From Martensiomyces pterosporus (taxonomy: Eukaryota > Kickxellomycota > Kickxellomycetes > Kickxellales > Kickxellaceae), in the NCBI GenBank assembly GCA_025201845.1, contig MU604045.1, forward strand, positions 1-48,128: 48,128 bases of DNA. The letters are read 5' to 3'. Position 1 is the first letter of the stretch. Each line of letters starts with the position of its first letter. This document shows positions 26,588 through 36,638 of the stretch, one piece after another. The translations under genes and the position numbers were made by a program. The notes below the pieces were generated by a model. The model made no database searches. It saw only the letters and a program-made list of their open reading frames with translations, and was not told the origin of the DNA.

Positions 26588-28176
26588 TTACGCCTTCTTG
26601 GCATGCGGGAACTTGAGTGTCTTGCGCAGCCAGTGGTTTTGGAACACCAGGTTTTGCAAAAGGCTGAATGCCGCTGACACAGCCCAGTAGAATACAATTG
26701 ATGCTGGCTGGTTCAGCGCAATGTATGCCATCAAGAACGGGGTGGATATAATCACGCCACCCACAGATTTAGAAAGCAGCGACTGCTCGGTACTGCCACT
26801 GGCTCCGGGGACCCCCGGCGGCGGATACATTTTGGCCATGCGCCGAGCCAGCAGTACGTTTGCCATGTACAGGCATCCTGTAATGACTGAGAGCATATAC
26901 GTCGGATCAGCAGATGACAGATCTGCAAACCACAAAGTCCCCTCTGTGGTCATGCCAGGTGCTGCTGGCACGACGGAATCAGCCTGGTCAAAAAAGGGCA
27001 AAGGGATACCGCATAGATGGCGAAGGATGTATGTCATGGACAGCCAGATGGGCAGCTGCGAGAGCGGGAGCAGGAAGTTCATGATTGGATGGCACCCTTG
27101 CTTGAGCATCAGGTCGTGGTGCTTGCGTTTCAGCTACACAGTACATTGGATAGCGGAGACACAAAGGAGTATATGAGAGATTGGGCGCTTGCAAAAAAAA
27201 AAAAAACATGACGCCATAGCAAAGCACATCTATGGACAAATCCTACGCAGCACACACACCACATTGCTTGCTTGCATCAATACCTGAAACCTGCGGTGCC
27301 TACCTTTTTCTTCAGTATCTTTTCAAACTCTTCGTCAGACAGGTGCTTGCTTGCCAGCTCGAGTTTCAACGACGACCTCATGCTGTGCTGCCATGTGGCA
27401 GTAACCTTGCCAAGGCTTTGAGCGCGCGAGGCGGCTCTCTGCTGAAACACGAATATTGGCAATGTCAAGCATGCGCGTAACACAACGGCCGATCCAGCTA
27501 TAACACCCCACCACGGCAGTGTGGCGGCTGCTGTCATTGCTGCGATCGCAGCATCTGGCTGCTGCTGCATTGCTGACCCGGCGAAAGACGAAAATAGTGT
27601 GCGATCGTGGATCGACTCCAAAACTGCCTGCACAAGTTTGAATATAAACGGGTAACTGTCCTCGCCTCCACTAAGTGTCGCCGCCACCACCGAATTTTCT
27701 GCCAGCTGACCACCGCTAACATCTTGGAGCGATTGACCTACTTGCGGCTGCGATAGGTCGGCGCTGCTGTCCGGGAGCGTATCTACTGGCTCTTTATCGG
27801 CGCCTTGGTTACCAGTTGACTTTGTCGATCGGAACAATATTGCTGTGCTGCTGCTGAATGACCGCTGCTGCTGCACCAACAGGTGCCGCAATGCTCTTGT
27901 GCCTTGGCACCACGGTGAATACGGGGAATGCAACGATGATTGCTGTGGCATTTGGAGACGCTGCGAGATAGAGACCTCCTGTTTAGGGGAGGCGTAACCA
28001 TGGTATGGTCGCAGTCGATCTGCAAAAGGCAGCGGGTTTCGTGCAACGCTGGATCGAGCAGCATGACACATGCCGCCGCCACAAATGCTCAGTGCCGTCG
28101 CGAATTGTGCAATGGTTGATACTCGTGTTTCATGCATACGGCCAACTCGCCGTGCCAGCCCACTAGCCCCCGCCAT
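26588..28176 (-). CDS. COX18: Cox18/Oxa2 mitochondrial insertase, two exons
   Basis: Exon 1 is 27304-28176 and exon 2 is 26588-27133. The intron (27134-27303, 170 bp) starts GTAGGC, ends TGTAG and is phase 0. The product is 472 aa. The Arg-rich, nearly acid-free N-terminus beginning MAGASGLARRVGR fits a mitochondrial presequence, followed by a Ser/Gln-rich stretch. The YidC/Oxa1 core has an LPWWGVIAGSAVVLRACLTL helix, a Lys-rich hairpin at the splice junction, then GCHPIMNFLLPLSQLPIWL, LLSVITGCLYMANVLL-type and AYIALNQPASIVFYWAVSAA helices. The CHP motif and WFADLSSADPTYML loop match Cox18 better than Oxa1. Cox18 exports the C-terminal tail of Cox2 across the inner membrane. A poly-T run of ~14 lies within the intron. 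Confidence 0.92.
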
Positions 28177-29096
28177 TCTAACCTCGTGAATGCCACAGAA
28201 TGCAGTGTGCCTCTCTTTTGGAAAACGCCTTGGCCGCTGCGCAGTTCTACAGTGCTATGGTATCTTTTCGCAATGGGCAGCCGCTCTGTATCGGTGCTTC
28301 AGCAGTCGCTTAATGGGATATGGCAAAGATGTGGCAGTATGCGAAAGGCCGTGGCATATCAGAAAGGGGAGAAGATTTTTGAAATTTTGCAAAGGGCCAG
28401 CGCCGCTCCTGCCGTCCCAACTACTGCAGGCAAGATGGGGTTTCTGATTATGGCCAGCAGGCTAACGGTGAATCGATTGGCTGTATTGTTATCAAATCTG
28501 AGGCTGAACAGATCACCACACCAACGCCAGCAACAAGGATCGCACAAAGGGGCGCAAGAGGATCAACAAGAGAACTCTCTTGCACATTTTCTTCACAGGC
28601 ACGCCTCCTGCCATTGTTGCCTACTGCTTTTTCTTGGATTTGCGGGGCTGACAAGGAGAGCAATGGCGGGGCTGTGCATGCCAACATGCAATCACCTCGC
28701 TTGCATGAACATACCCGGGTCATACGGACGACAAAATATGGCCTGACACTCAAACCGCACCAATCTGGGCAAGCCTACGGTGCTGAATGCCTGTAGATCA
28801 CATAAAGCGCCCTCATCGCTGTGCAACTTTGGCGCTGCTCGCCTATCTCCTGGCTGCCTTCCCTGCTGAAGCAACAAATGCCTCGTATTGCTTGCAGCCT
28901 GATATAATGCATCTAGTTTCTGTGCAGAACACAGGAGCTGGCTGCTCAATTTACACAACTCTCAGCCATCCTCCTTCATTGAATCTTAGTGGCTGTTTCC
29001 TTATCAGGAACACTGCAATGCTGCAGAAAACTTCACTTTAGCTTGCACACATGAAGCTGTGCGTCGGGAAAGTTTTAATATCGAGGGAAAGGAGGC
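28177..29096. other. Unassigned DNA upstream of COX18
   Basis: About 900 bp before the gap. The largest + strand frame (28132-28746, ATG, 204 codons) overlaps the COX18 start and has no motif. On the minus strand, short hydrophobic frames at 28359-28620 look membrane-protein-like but cannot be joined into a known family. I call no gene. Confidence 0.4.
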
Positions 29097-29406
29097 NNNN
29101 NNNNNNNNNNNNNNNNNNNNNNNNNNNNNNNNNNNNNNNNNNNNNNNNNNNNNNNNNNNNNNNNNNNNNNNNNNNNNNNNNNNNNNNNNNNNNNNNNNNN
29201 NNNNNNNNNNNNNNNNNNNNNNNNNNNNNNNNNNNNNNNNNNNNNNNNNNNNNNNNNNNNNNNNNNNNNNNNNNNNNNNNNNNNNNNNNNNNNNNNNNNN
29301 NNNNNNNNNNNNNNNNNNNNNNNNNNNNNNNNNNNNNNNNNNNNNNNNNNNNNNNNNNNNNNNNNNNNNNNNNNNNNNNNNNNNNNNNNNNNNNNNNNNN
29401 NNNNNN
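29097..29406. other. Assembly gap (310 N)
   Basis: Run of unknown bases in a non-coding region between COX18 and the roadblock gene. The flanks show no obvious simple repeat, so the cause of the gap is not visible. Confidence 0.95.
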
Positions 29407-30091
29407 ATCTCACGGCGCCTCGGTCGTGCAACCTGTTATAGCTGTAATAGCGACAAGCACATCTTTAATCAAGTATGCGTTCAAGATGCCAATGGATTCG
29501 TTGCTTGATCCGCAACAGATGGAGATGCGGAGTCGATCTCGCTTGTCTGAACACGGGCGAACCGTTCTCGGTGGTTGACCACTTACACAAGAATAAATGC
29601 AGATAAAGAAGTGGTGGCGGTAGGGCGTTCCATTGCGAAAACGAATATTCGCCAATATGTGAAGTTTTCCAAAGTGTTAATGAGGGTGGCGATCCAACAT
29701 TACACAGCTGCATATTAAGAGCAATGCTAACTCATACAGGTCCCACCACCAGCCATGCGCAGGAGCGGCCGACTGCTCAGCCGCGTCGTTGAGTATCCGA
29801 TTGTGCAAGAATTGTGCGTCCTTTTTCGGGTGTGCACCAGTACAAAGCGCTCTACGCACGAATCGCCAAGTCACAGCATGCGATATGAAGGATTCCGTAG
29901 CTGCTGCATTGGTCAGCATCATCAACATGTCGCATTGATAGCAGCTTTGCGATGAGGTTTTATGTTCAACACATGAATATCAGTCAATAGGCGGAATAGC
30001 ACATGCGGCAGCATTTTTCCGTGCAAAAAACATGTTGCAAACTACACAAGCGCTGCAGACAGGCTCAGAGCCAAAGGGAGCACCCAAACCA
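29407..30091. other. Intergenic DNA downstream of the roadblock gene
   Basis: About 680 bp with only short frames on both strands, up to 83 codons, none recognised. It holds the 3' flank of the roadblock gene. Confidence 0.4.
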
Positions 30092-30491
30092 CTAGTCTTT
30101 CTGTGGGGTCTGAACGACGACAAGCAGGTAACTGTGGTCCAGGGCAACCATTATCTCATGTTTCTTGGTGCGAATGCGCAAGAACGACAGCTCGTCCTGG
30201 GACTCCAGCTCCTCAACAATCTCAGCTGCATCGCGCGCCAGCCTGCTCAAAAGCTTTCCATGCACCTCGCTTTTCTCTGTGTCCGTGGCGGTGGTTCTGA
30301 TTACACGGCCGTCTTTGGTGAGCACTGTCACCGACTCAACTCCCTTTTTAGATCCCAGTCGATTGACTGTCTCTTCGATGTCAATTTGCTGTGATTCGCT
30401 GCCGTCCAATGCCTACATCGTGTGCAACAACTGATCGTGAAATAAATTAGCGTGCATATTACATACAGGAGGGGGCCGTGATAATTTCCAT
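30092..30491 (-). CDS. Roadblock/LC7 dynein light chain, probably two exons
   Basis: The main exon (30092-30398 or slightly longer) encodes a nearly complete roadblock domain: DIEETVNRLGSKKGVESVTV, then TKDGRVIRTT, the long helix LLSRLARDAAEIVEELESQ, and the hallmark DELSFLRIRTKKHEIMVALD followed by YLLVVVQTP. It lacks an ATG, and an in-frame TAG sits just before it, so an upstream exon is needed. The best candidate starts at ATG 30491 in GCCATGG context and ends at 30463 (donor GTAATA), joining acceptor GGCAG at 30399 in the correct phase and giving about 111 aa. A second donor (GTATGT) is stronger but out of phase with both near acceptors. Roadblock chains dimerise on dynein intermediate chain and serve microtubule transport. 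Confidence 0.85.
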
Positions 30492-31120
30492 GGCAAAATT
30501 TCCTTAAACACTTTCTTTTTCGACAGGATGGGGGAGAAAGGGCAAGCTTGGGAAACAAAGTGCGGCGAATTATACTTTTCGGTTATAAACAAATGCTTGA
30601 TACTGCATAGCGTTTTCTCTACTTGGCTGTGCCGCCGCGCACACAAACTCGCAGTATGTGAAAGAGGACAGGCAACAGCGGCACTGGTTTTGTACAGTAT
30701 CTGTCGAGTCAAGGGATGCACCTGATGTTACTATCCCCCATCCACCATCCATTGCTGCCTGCTCAAGTTGATCCACAGCCAGACTGACTCTGGTGCATTC
30801 GGCTCATAAGAAAACGGGACACAGAAGGGGGGAGTAGCGGAGTTTGCTGCAATGAGCTGATCTTTGGCCAAGGACCAAGTGCATTTATTTTTCTGACTGA
30901 ATTATCCTACCGCCGCTTCATGCATGCTGGTGGATTTGTGATACATCCAGCGATCCCAATCAAGACGCACAGCGAGGTATATGGCGATTCGGTGGCATAC
31001 AAATGACGTACACAAAGCCTGCAAGGCAGTGGTACTGGTGGACATGGGGAAAGGATTGCTCAGGAGTGGAGAAGCAGGTAGAATAGATAAGAAATCGTCG
31101 TTGGCGTCTTTGCGCCACTC

Positions 31121-31156
<36 letters not shown>

Positions 31157-33589
31157 GTCAATTGCAGTGCATTTACCCAATACTGAACATATAACCTTAT
31201 CTTTGTACATACCATTGTGTGCTTTTAAAAAAATCAGGCGCCGCTGTGGTTGTGTAAGTACTGGCGGTGCCGGGGGAAGAGCTGTTGCTTTGCTTGGCGT
31301 TTTTGTTGAGCCCCGTTGCAATGCTACGAAACGACGAGGGTAGTACTACAAAGGGAGTTAATGAAGCGAGGAGCGAGAATTACAGAATGATCCACGCAAC
31401 AACTACAACGGAACCAGCGCGCACGTACATGCCCAAATCAACGCACTGTGCAGTGGCGGATTTGTGGGGCGTACACACGTGAAGATCAGGAACTAAAAGT
31501 CCGCCAGCGTTTATGCGAAAGGGCAGCAGATATGCTATCTTGGGGACTAGTACGCAAACTAACGCCCAATGGGAACTCCAAGGTGTTCTTTCTCAGCCAA
31601 GAAGCAAAGGCGCTTTACCAAAGCGCCTTTCCCTTTCAGCACGAATAACCCCTGCACATGTTCTCTGCAGACACCTCGGCATTCGCTGTTGTTCACCGAA
31701 AACAAGCTGAAAGCAGGCGAAGGGAAATGACGAAATCAGCCAAACTGCACCAGCAAGCTCGCCATCACATCGATGTTGGCACAAGTCAAATATAAACAGT
31801 TGTATCAACGTTACACTATTCACTACCTCTCCCTCTCCCCCACCATCTATTCTATGTGCGGACGTGGAGGTCCCTACTTGTGGCGGTGCAGGCGCAGCAA
31901 TGCCCTTGCAAAACAAGCAATTTTCACGTTCAATCTTTGTGAAGAGCACCATTACATGGAAGCAGTGTCGTGGCCAAGTGCAATGCTGGATCCAACAGGA
32001 GTTGAAGGGGATGTTTCTAAAGTGAATGCGTGCGCGCATGTTATCGATATAGCCTGTGCTAGGTGCGCAAGATGGGGGTGGAGAGATGTGGTGCACTATT
32101 GGGTGGTGTGTGGAGCCTGGAAAGTCGGGGTGAGCGGGTGTCTCTTCGTGTAACACTGGGGGAAATCGCCTTATCCTGCCTTTCAGCGTGGACGTGCATG
32201 GCATGTTGTGCTGGAGGATGCTTGGCAAAGAGCAGCGATCAATGGGCTGCCCAGCAGCGCTCCCCATCATATGTGCTGCTGCTGCGGCTGTCTTGCTCAT
32301 TGCTCTCACGCCCCACCACTCAGCAGCTGCCAAACCGGCCGCAATTGCGATTGTGCAAAGGACCGGTTACCTCCACTTTCGCCTCTGGATATCCTTTGGC
32401 ATGTGCTGATCAGCATAGACACCTAATAATGTGGCGAGACGCGCAAAACACAAGGGCTGTGCCCATGTCTGCACGATAGACGGCTCAGGGCAAACAGCAG
32501 CCAGGTCGTCGTGGAAGGGATAGGGAGGCGACTCGCCGCCGTTGCAAGCACTAGCACCCGCCCCGGTGGCAGAGCCGCACGCCCTTCGCTAGCGGCCAGA
32601 GATCAAACCGGATGAAGCTCGTTTGGCACGAGAAGGAGCAAAGGAGAAACATGCTGCGTGCCACATGCACATTTGCATGAAACCAGGGCTCCCTGGGAGA
32701 GCAAGATTCAGAGGCGAACGCCGAACCAGCACAAGCGAACTCAGAAAAGGAACGACCTGCAGATGCGTGTGCAGAGGGAGACGAGGGATTGTGAATAGTA
32801 GTAGTAGTGGAAGAGCCCCAGTTGCGATCGCAAATGAGGGGGGAAGCGAAGGCGGGGCGGCTGCTTGCCGGCCGTGCCGACCCCTCCGCCTGCCCCGGTA
32901 TGTCTGCTGAGGGCAGGAGCGTGTGACACAAGATTCTGTACTAGTAAATCGCACTCAGCTCCTTTGCAGCCATTGCGCTTGTATTATTCCCTGTCCACAG
33001 CAGCAGGCACACCTGCCTGCGCACCAGCAGCCGAGACCACCGTCATCCACTGCCTTCGCCTTCTGTTGCGGAGTTGACTCCGGAAACGGAACCACAGGGG
33101 GAAGAGGAGGGGGTGCGAGAGAGGGGGTGCGAGCAAGGGTGAATTACATACTGTGCACCCAACACTGCCGCGCAAATAGGCATGTCTCACAAACACTGCC
33201 CTCGTATACTTGCACTTTTTTGCCAGAGCGCATTTTCGGCAAGGGATGTACCCAACCTCGCACCAGACCGACCTCCCCCGATACACTCTTGTGTGCAAAA
33301 GGCGGCACGCAGTGCGAGGGATGTTGTAATGTGCAGTTGCCTTCTAACTGAAAGGGCAAAGCATGGGAATGCCGACGAGAGCAGCGAGCAATCCAGTCAG
33401 CATGTTTGCCTTATTTTACTGGTGCTACCCAGCTCCACTTTGCCTCCATTTTTTTTACCGCCTCTTGTGCTATCCCACTGCCATGCCATATCAGGCATTA
33501 AGGCTGCATGTCGGTCGCTTAAGCTTACAAACAAGGCTGCAGCCCGAATGTTCCCAGTGGACCCTCCAACCCCCACGCTTAGAATAGCT
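30492..33589. other. Long gene-free region upstream of WOPR factor 1
   Basis: About 3.1 kb with no recognisable gene. Frames up to 246 codons occur (31593-32333, minus) but begin with TTG, have His/Cys/Pro-rich random composition and no motif. A (GT)n repeat sits at 31124-31152. With the leader that follows, this is probably extended regulatory DNA for the WOPR gene, though a small RNA or unusual gene cannot be excluded. Confidence 0.5.
31124..31152. repeat. (GT)n microsatellite, about 14 units
   Basis: Uninterrupted alternating G and T over 29 bp, followed by CGCG. The tract can adopt Z-DNA and is likely length-polymorphic. Confidence 0.95.
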
Positions 33590-34079
33590 CGATCATTCCA
33601 GTTGCCCTATTTGTGTTTTTCTGGGCTGCCTCCGCCTGTCTGAGTCCGACCGCCCCCCCTGGTTGACTGCGATAGCTTCTTTCATGCAGCCCACTGCAGT
33701 CGTGCCTGCAGGAATGATATATATTAGAAGCCGTTCCCTCATCCTTTCTCTTCGCTCTCTATCTCTGTATCCGACTCTGCCTTTGCAAACCCTTCCCTGT
33801 AGATTGGCCGTTTTATGCTCCACTCCGCCGCACCTTTCCTACCGTGCTCCTCTTCTTGACCGCCTCCTTTCCACCGCTCGTCGTGTCCGCTGTACTGTGA
33901 TTGTGTCCTTTCTCCTGCTTTTCTCTAGTCCTAGTCGCAGATCAGAGCACCGCCCTCTCCGTCTTTCTCTGCACATACTTTAACCTGTACCATATATGTC
34001 TACGTATGTAAATTTCCTTTAAACTCCTCTTTCTCCCCAGCCCTTACATTATCCGCCTATAAACTTGCGCAAAACCACA
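33590..34079 (+). promoter_or_regulatory. Pyrimidine-rich leader of WOPR factor 1
   Basis: The 490 bp before the ATG at 34080 are strongly C/T-rich on the coding strand, with TATATATTAG-like AT motifs at about 33717-33728 and 33992-34000. Pyrimidine-rich tracts mark many fungal transcription starts and leaders. The transcript start itself is not known. Confidence 0.45.
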
Positions 34080-35753
34080 ATGGAGACATACCATGGCTAT
34101 ATTGAAACCACAGACGACGCGCTTCTCATCTTTGAGGCCTGCCGTCTTGGCATGTTGCAGCGCGTGAGCCGCCGTCTATGCGAGGACGAGCGCCGCTGCA
34201 TCCAATCGGGCTCCGTGTTCGTTTGGGACGAGAGCGAGTCCGGGATCAGACGCTGGACCGACGGCAAGCGGTGGTCTCCCTCTCGCGTCAACGGCTGCTT
34301 CCTCATCTACACCGAGCTCGAGCCCAAGATCCAGGCGACTGCCGGCGACAGGTACTCCATGTCTGCAAGCAACAGCGCCACCTTCCAAAAGCAAAAGCAG
34401 GCCTCTGCGCCGTCCCCTCAGCCTCCTGATGTTCCGTTGGCCCAGGGTCTTGTCAAGAAGGCGCTGTCGCTGTTTACCGCTCATAGCAGCAAGCTTCACC
34501 TCGTCTGCTACTACCGCAAGGAGGACCTGGCTAGCGGCAAGCTCGTCACTCCGTCCCAGGACAGTCTGATCAGCGGCCTGCCCATCCCTCGCAGCCTCTA
34601 CCCTGATATAATTCCCGAGCTCATCCACACCATACCAAGCAGCGGCCAGCAGAGCAGCAGCACAATGCAGCATCCTGGTGCTCCTGCCCACTACACACCC
34701 TCTCCAGCCGTCTACGGCGGCTGGAATAGCTACACCAGCACCAGCGCACGAGGCCAAGCACCCACCATGCCGCCGCCACCGCCGTCCTCCGTTTACTCGT
34801 CTTCTTCCAGCGCCACACCTCCCCAACCTCCCGCCACGCAGCTGGCTTTTGGTTCAAACCAGACTCGTGGCAGGCTGTGTCTGCAGAGAATCGAGGAGAA
34901 GCCGGCACCTTTGGTGATCCACAAGCGGCACCCAGGGCCGCACAACCGGGGCAATCATCCAGCTTCAGCAGGCGCTTTGTACAACCCAACTTTCCCCCGC
35001 TGCCAGCCCGGCCATTACGATCGTAAGAGCCCCAACAGCACTAATTGTGACGTTGTGGTAGGGACGGGATACATGGTCCACCCTGGATTCGCAACCGAGC
35101 CCCACTATGAGCTCTCGACCCCGCCGGCCACAGCCCCGCCGCTCAGGCACTACTCGCCTCCGAGAGCCACCCCAGCGCAAACAGCCACCGCCTCACTGAA
35201 GATGTCTTCCTCGTCTGCGTCGTCTTCCCAATTGGATTACCCAGCTGCTGCTCCTCTATCTGCAAACGTCCCCTTGTCCACCTGCTATTCGCGCTTGTCG
35301 TCTGGACTGCTCCCCAGCGACCACCACCACCGTAGTCGCAGTGCTGATGCAGGCCACCGCAGCTCGAGCCAACCATCGGTGCACAGCCATGTCCATGTAT
35401 TTGGCGGCACTTCTCAGCAGCAGCAGCCTGCCCTACCCTATTCTTCAGCATCCGCACCTACCTCGCGCCGTTCCACAGAGGGTCGACTGAGTGACATCGG
35501 CGCTCCCCAGCAGAAGCAAAAGCAGCCAGTCAGCAACACAGGTGTTCGCCTGCCGCCGATATCGGAGTTGCTCAAGGCTCTGGAAGGAGACTCACCCTCG
35601 TCCTCGTCAAATAGCCTGCCTCCTGCAGGTGCGAAGAACAATGGTACGGCTTCTCATTCGGCAACGTCCAAGGCGCGCACAAGATACTCGGCGGATCCGT
35701 GGGTGCGCACAAGCGGTCTTCGGTCCACCATTTGCAACGAAGGAAAAATATAG
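34080..35753 (+). CDS. WOPR-domain (Gti1/Pac2/Wor1 family) transcription regulator 1
   Basis: 557 aa, ATG at 34080 (ACCACAATGG); five residues of upstream frame lack an ATG. The WOPR domain is in two halves. Box A (residues 1-81) begins METYHGYIETTDDALLIFEA and contains RRLCEDER, SGSVFVWDE and the hallmark GIRRWTDGKRWSPSRV. Box B (~121-180) holds LVKKALSLFTAHSSKLHLVC, then YYRKEDL and LYPDIIPE. A ~40-residue Gln/Pro/Ser linker separates them. The remaining ~375 residues are Ser/Pro/His-rich, with a short VRLPPISELLKAL motif near the C-terminus of a kind seen in many fungal regulators. Relatives (Wor1, Ryp1, Sge1/Pac2) are DNA-binding master switches of morphology, host association or metabolism. 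The target here is unknown. Confidence 0.93.
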   Translation: METYHGYIETTDDALLIFEACRLGMLQRVSRRLCEDERRCIQSGSVFVWDESESGIRRWTDGKRWSPSRVNGCFLIYTELEPKIQATAGDRYSMSASNSATFQKQKQASAPSPQPPDVPLAQGLVKKALSLFTAHSSKLHLVCYYRKEDLASGKLVTPSQDSLISGLPIPRSLYPDIIPELIHTIPSSGQQSSSTMQHPGAPAHYTPSPAVYGGWNSYTSTSARGQAPTMPPPPPSSVYSSSSSATPPQPPATQLAFGSNQTRGRLCLQRIEEKPAPLVIHKRHPGPHNRGNHPASAGALYNPTFPRCQPGHYDRKSPNSTNCDVVVGTGYMVHPGFATEPHYELSTPPATAPPLRHYSPPRATPAQTATASLKMSSSSASSSQLDYPAAAPLSANVPLSTCYSRLSSGLLPSDHHHRSRSADAGHRSSSQPSVHSHVHVFGGTSQQQQPALPYSSASAPTSRRSTEGRLSDIGAPQQKQKQPVSNTGVRLPPISELLKALEGDSPSSSSNSLPPAGAKNNGTASHSATSKARTRYSADPWVRTSGLRSTICNEGKI

Positions 35754-35969
35754 ACTCAAAAGTTTCTACTTTGTATAACCGAATGTGCCTGTGAAACTAA
35801 ACATGGCAAATAAACAAACAAAGCGCAACGTGAGCTCAAACAAACTCTATTTGTCATGCGGTAACATTTGGTGCATGTCTATCTGTTTATTTGTTTGCTT
35901 GCAATCGCAGCTGGGGAGAGCAAAACAGGTAGGAAAGAAAACATACGGTGTTGCTGAGAGATGGTGGAG

Positions 35970-36638
35970 TTAGAGGCCAAACCAGCCGCTGTGAGCTGCT
36001 GATTCATTCTCGATTCTACCAACCGGGATGATGCTACTATCCTCGGGCTCGGCACTAGTGTGTTGGAAGTTGATAATGATGCCGCCGATATTGCTGGCGA
36101 GCTTGTGCGCAGCACTATCGATCCTGTTGCCCCACGAGCTTACATCAAATTCACCGACAGCAGCCCCAATCTCGCTGCTCTTCTGAGAGTACGCAACATC
36201 CACGGTAGAGAGCGTCTGGCTGGCCTGCCAGATGGTGTTCCTCTGGGTAAGACTAGTGCTCTCGGCGCTTGCAAAGGAGCCGGTGGCAGCATCGGCTGCT
36301 GCATCTAGCCAAGATGCCAAAGTCGGAGCACTGCTGGCTGCAGATGCTCCCTGATCTTGCGGAAGAATGTAGTTGTAAATCATCTCGATTACAGGAGTGC
36401 TTTGGTCGGCGGAAAGGGTGTTTGTGGCAGGTGCGTCAGAGTTTTCTGCGCTGATTCCTGTATTGAACTGCTCTCTAATAACTCTGCCCAGCCCGCCGAC
36501 AGCGTCCTGGGATGCTTGGTCGTCTCCCTGGCAGTTGCCCTGGCACTGCAGGCTCGCCGAGGCGGTGTCGGGCTGGACATTGGAGAAAATGGCGCCGAGA
36601 CCGAGCTGAAGCAAAAGAGGGGCGACCAAGAGTCTCAT
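35970..36638 (-). CDS. Small predicted secreted protein of unknown function
   Basis: 222 aa, single exon, ATG 36638. It opens with a signal-peptide-like MRLLVAPLLLQLGLGAIFS, cleavage likely near residue 20-28. The mature part is Ser/Ala/Thr-rich, acidic and mostly helical-looking, with only two cysteines, close together near the new N-terminus (CQGNC), and no membrane span or GPI-type tail. I recognise no family. A TATATATA element lies ~155 bp upstream on the minus strand (36794-36802). It sits between the two WOPR genes, converging on the first. A surface or effector-like role is possible but there is no direct evidence. Confidence 0.6.
   Translation of the reverse strand: MRLLVAPLLLQLGLGAIFSNVQPDTASASLQCQGNCQGDDQASQDAVGGLGRVIREQFNTGISAENSDAPATNTLSADQSTPVIEMIYNYILPQDQGASAASSAPTLASWLDAAADAATGSFASAESTSLTQRNTIWQASQTLSTVDVAYSQKSSEIGAAVGEFDVSSWGNRIDSAAHKLASNIGGIIINFQHTSAEPEDSSIIPVGRIENESAAHSGWFGL

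Noticed and set aside
28132..28746. 204-codon ATG frame on the + strand beside COX18
   Set aside because: It overlaps the start of COX18 on the opposite strand, has no motif and an irregular composition.
31593..32333. 246-codon minus-strand frame upstream of WOPR factor 1
   Set aside because: Starts with TTG, rich in His, Cys and Pro without pattern, no recognisable domain.
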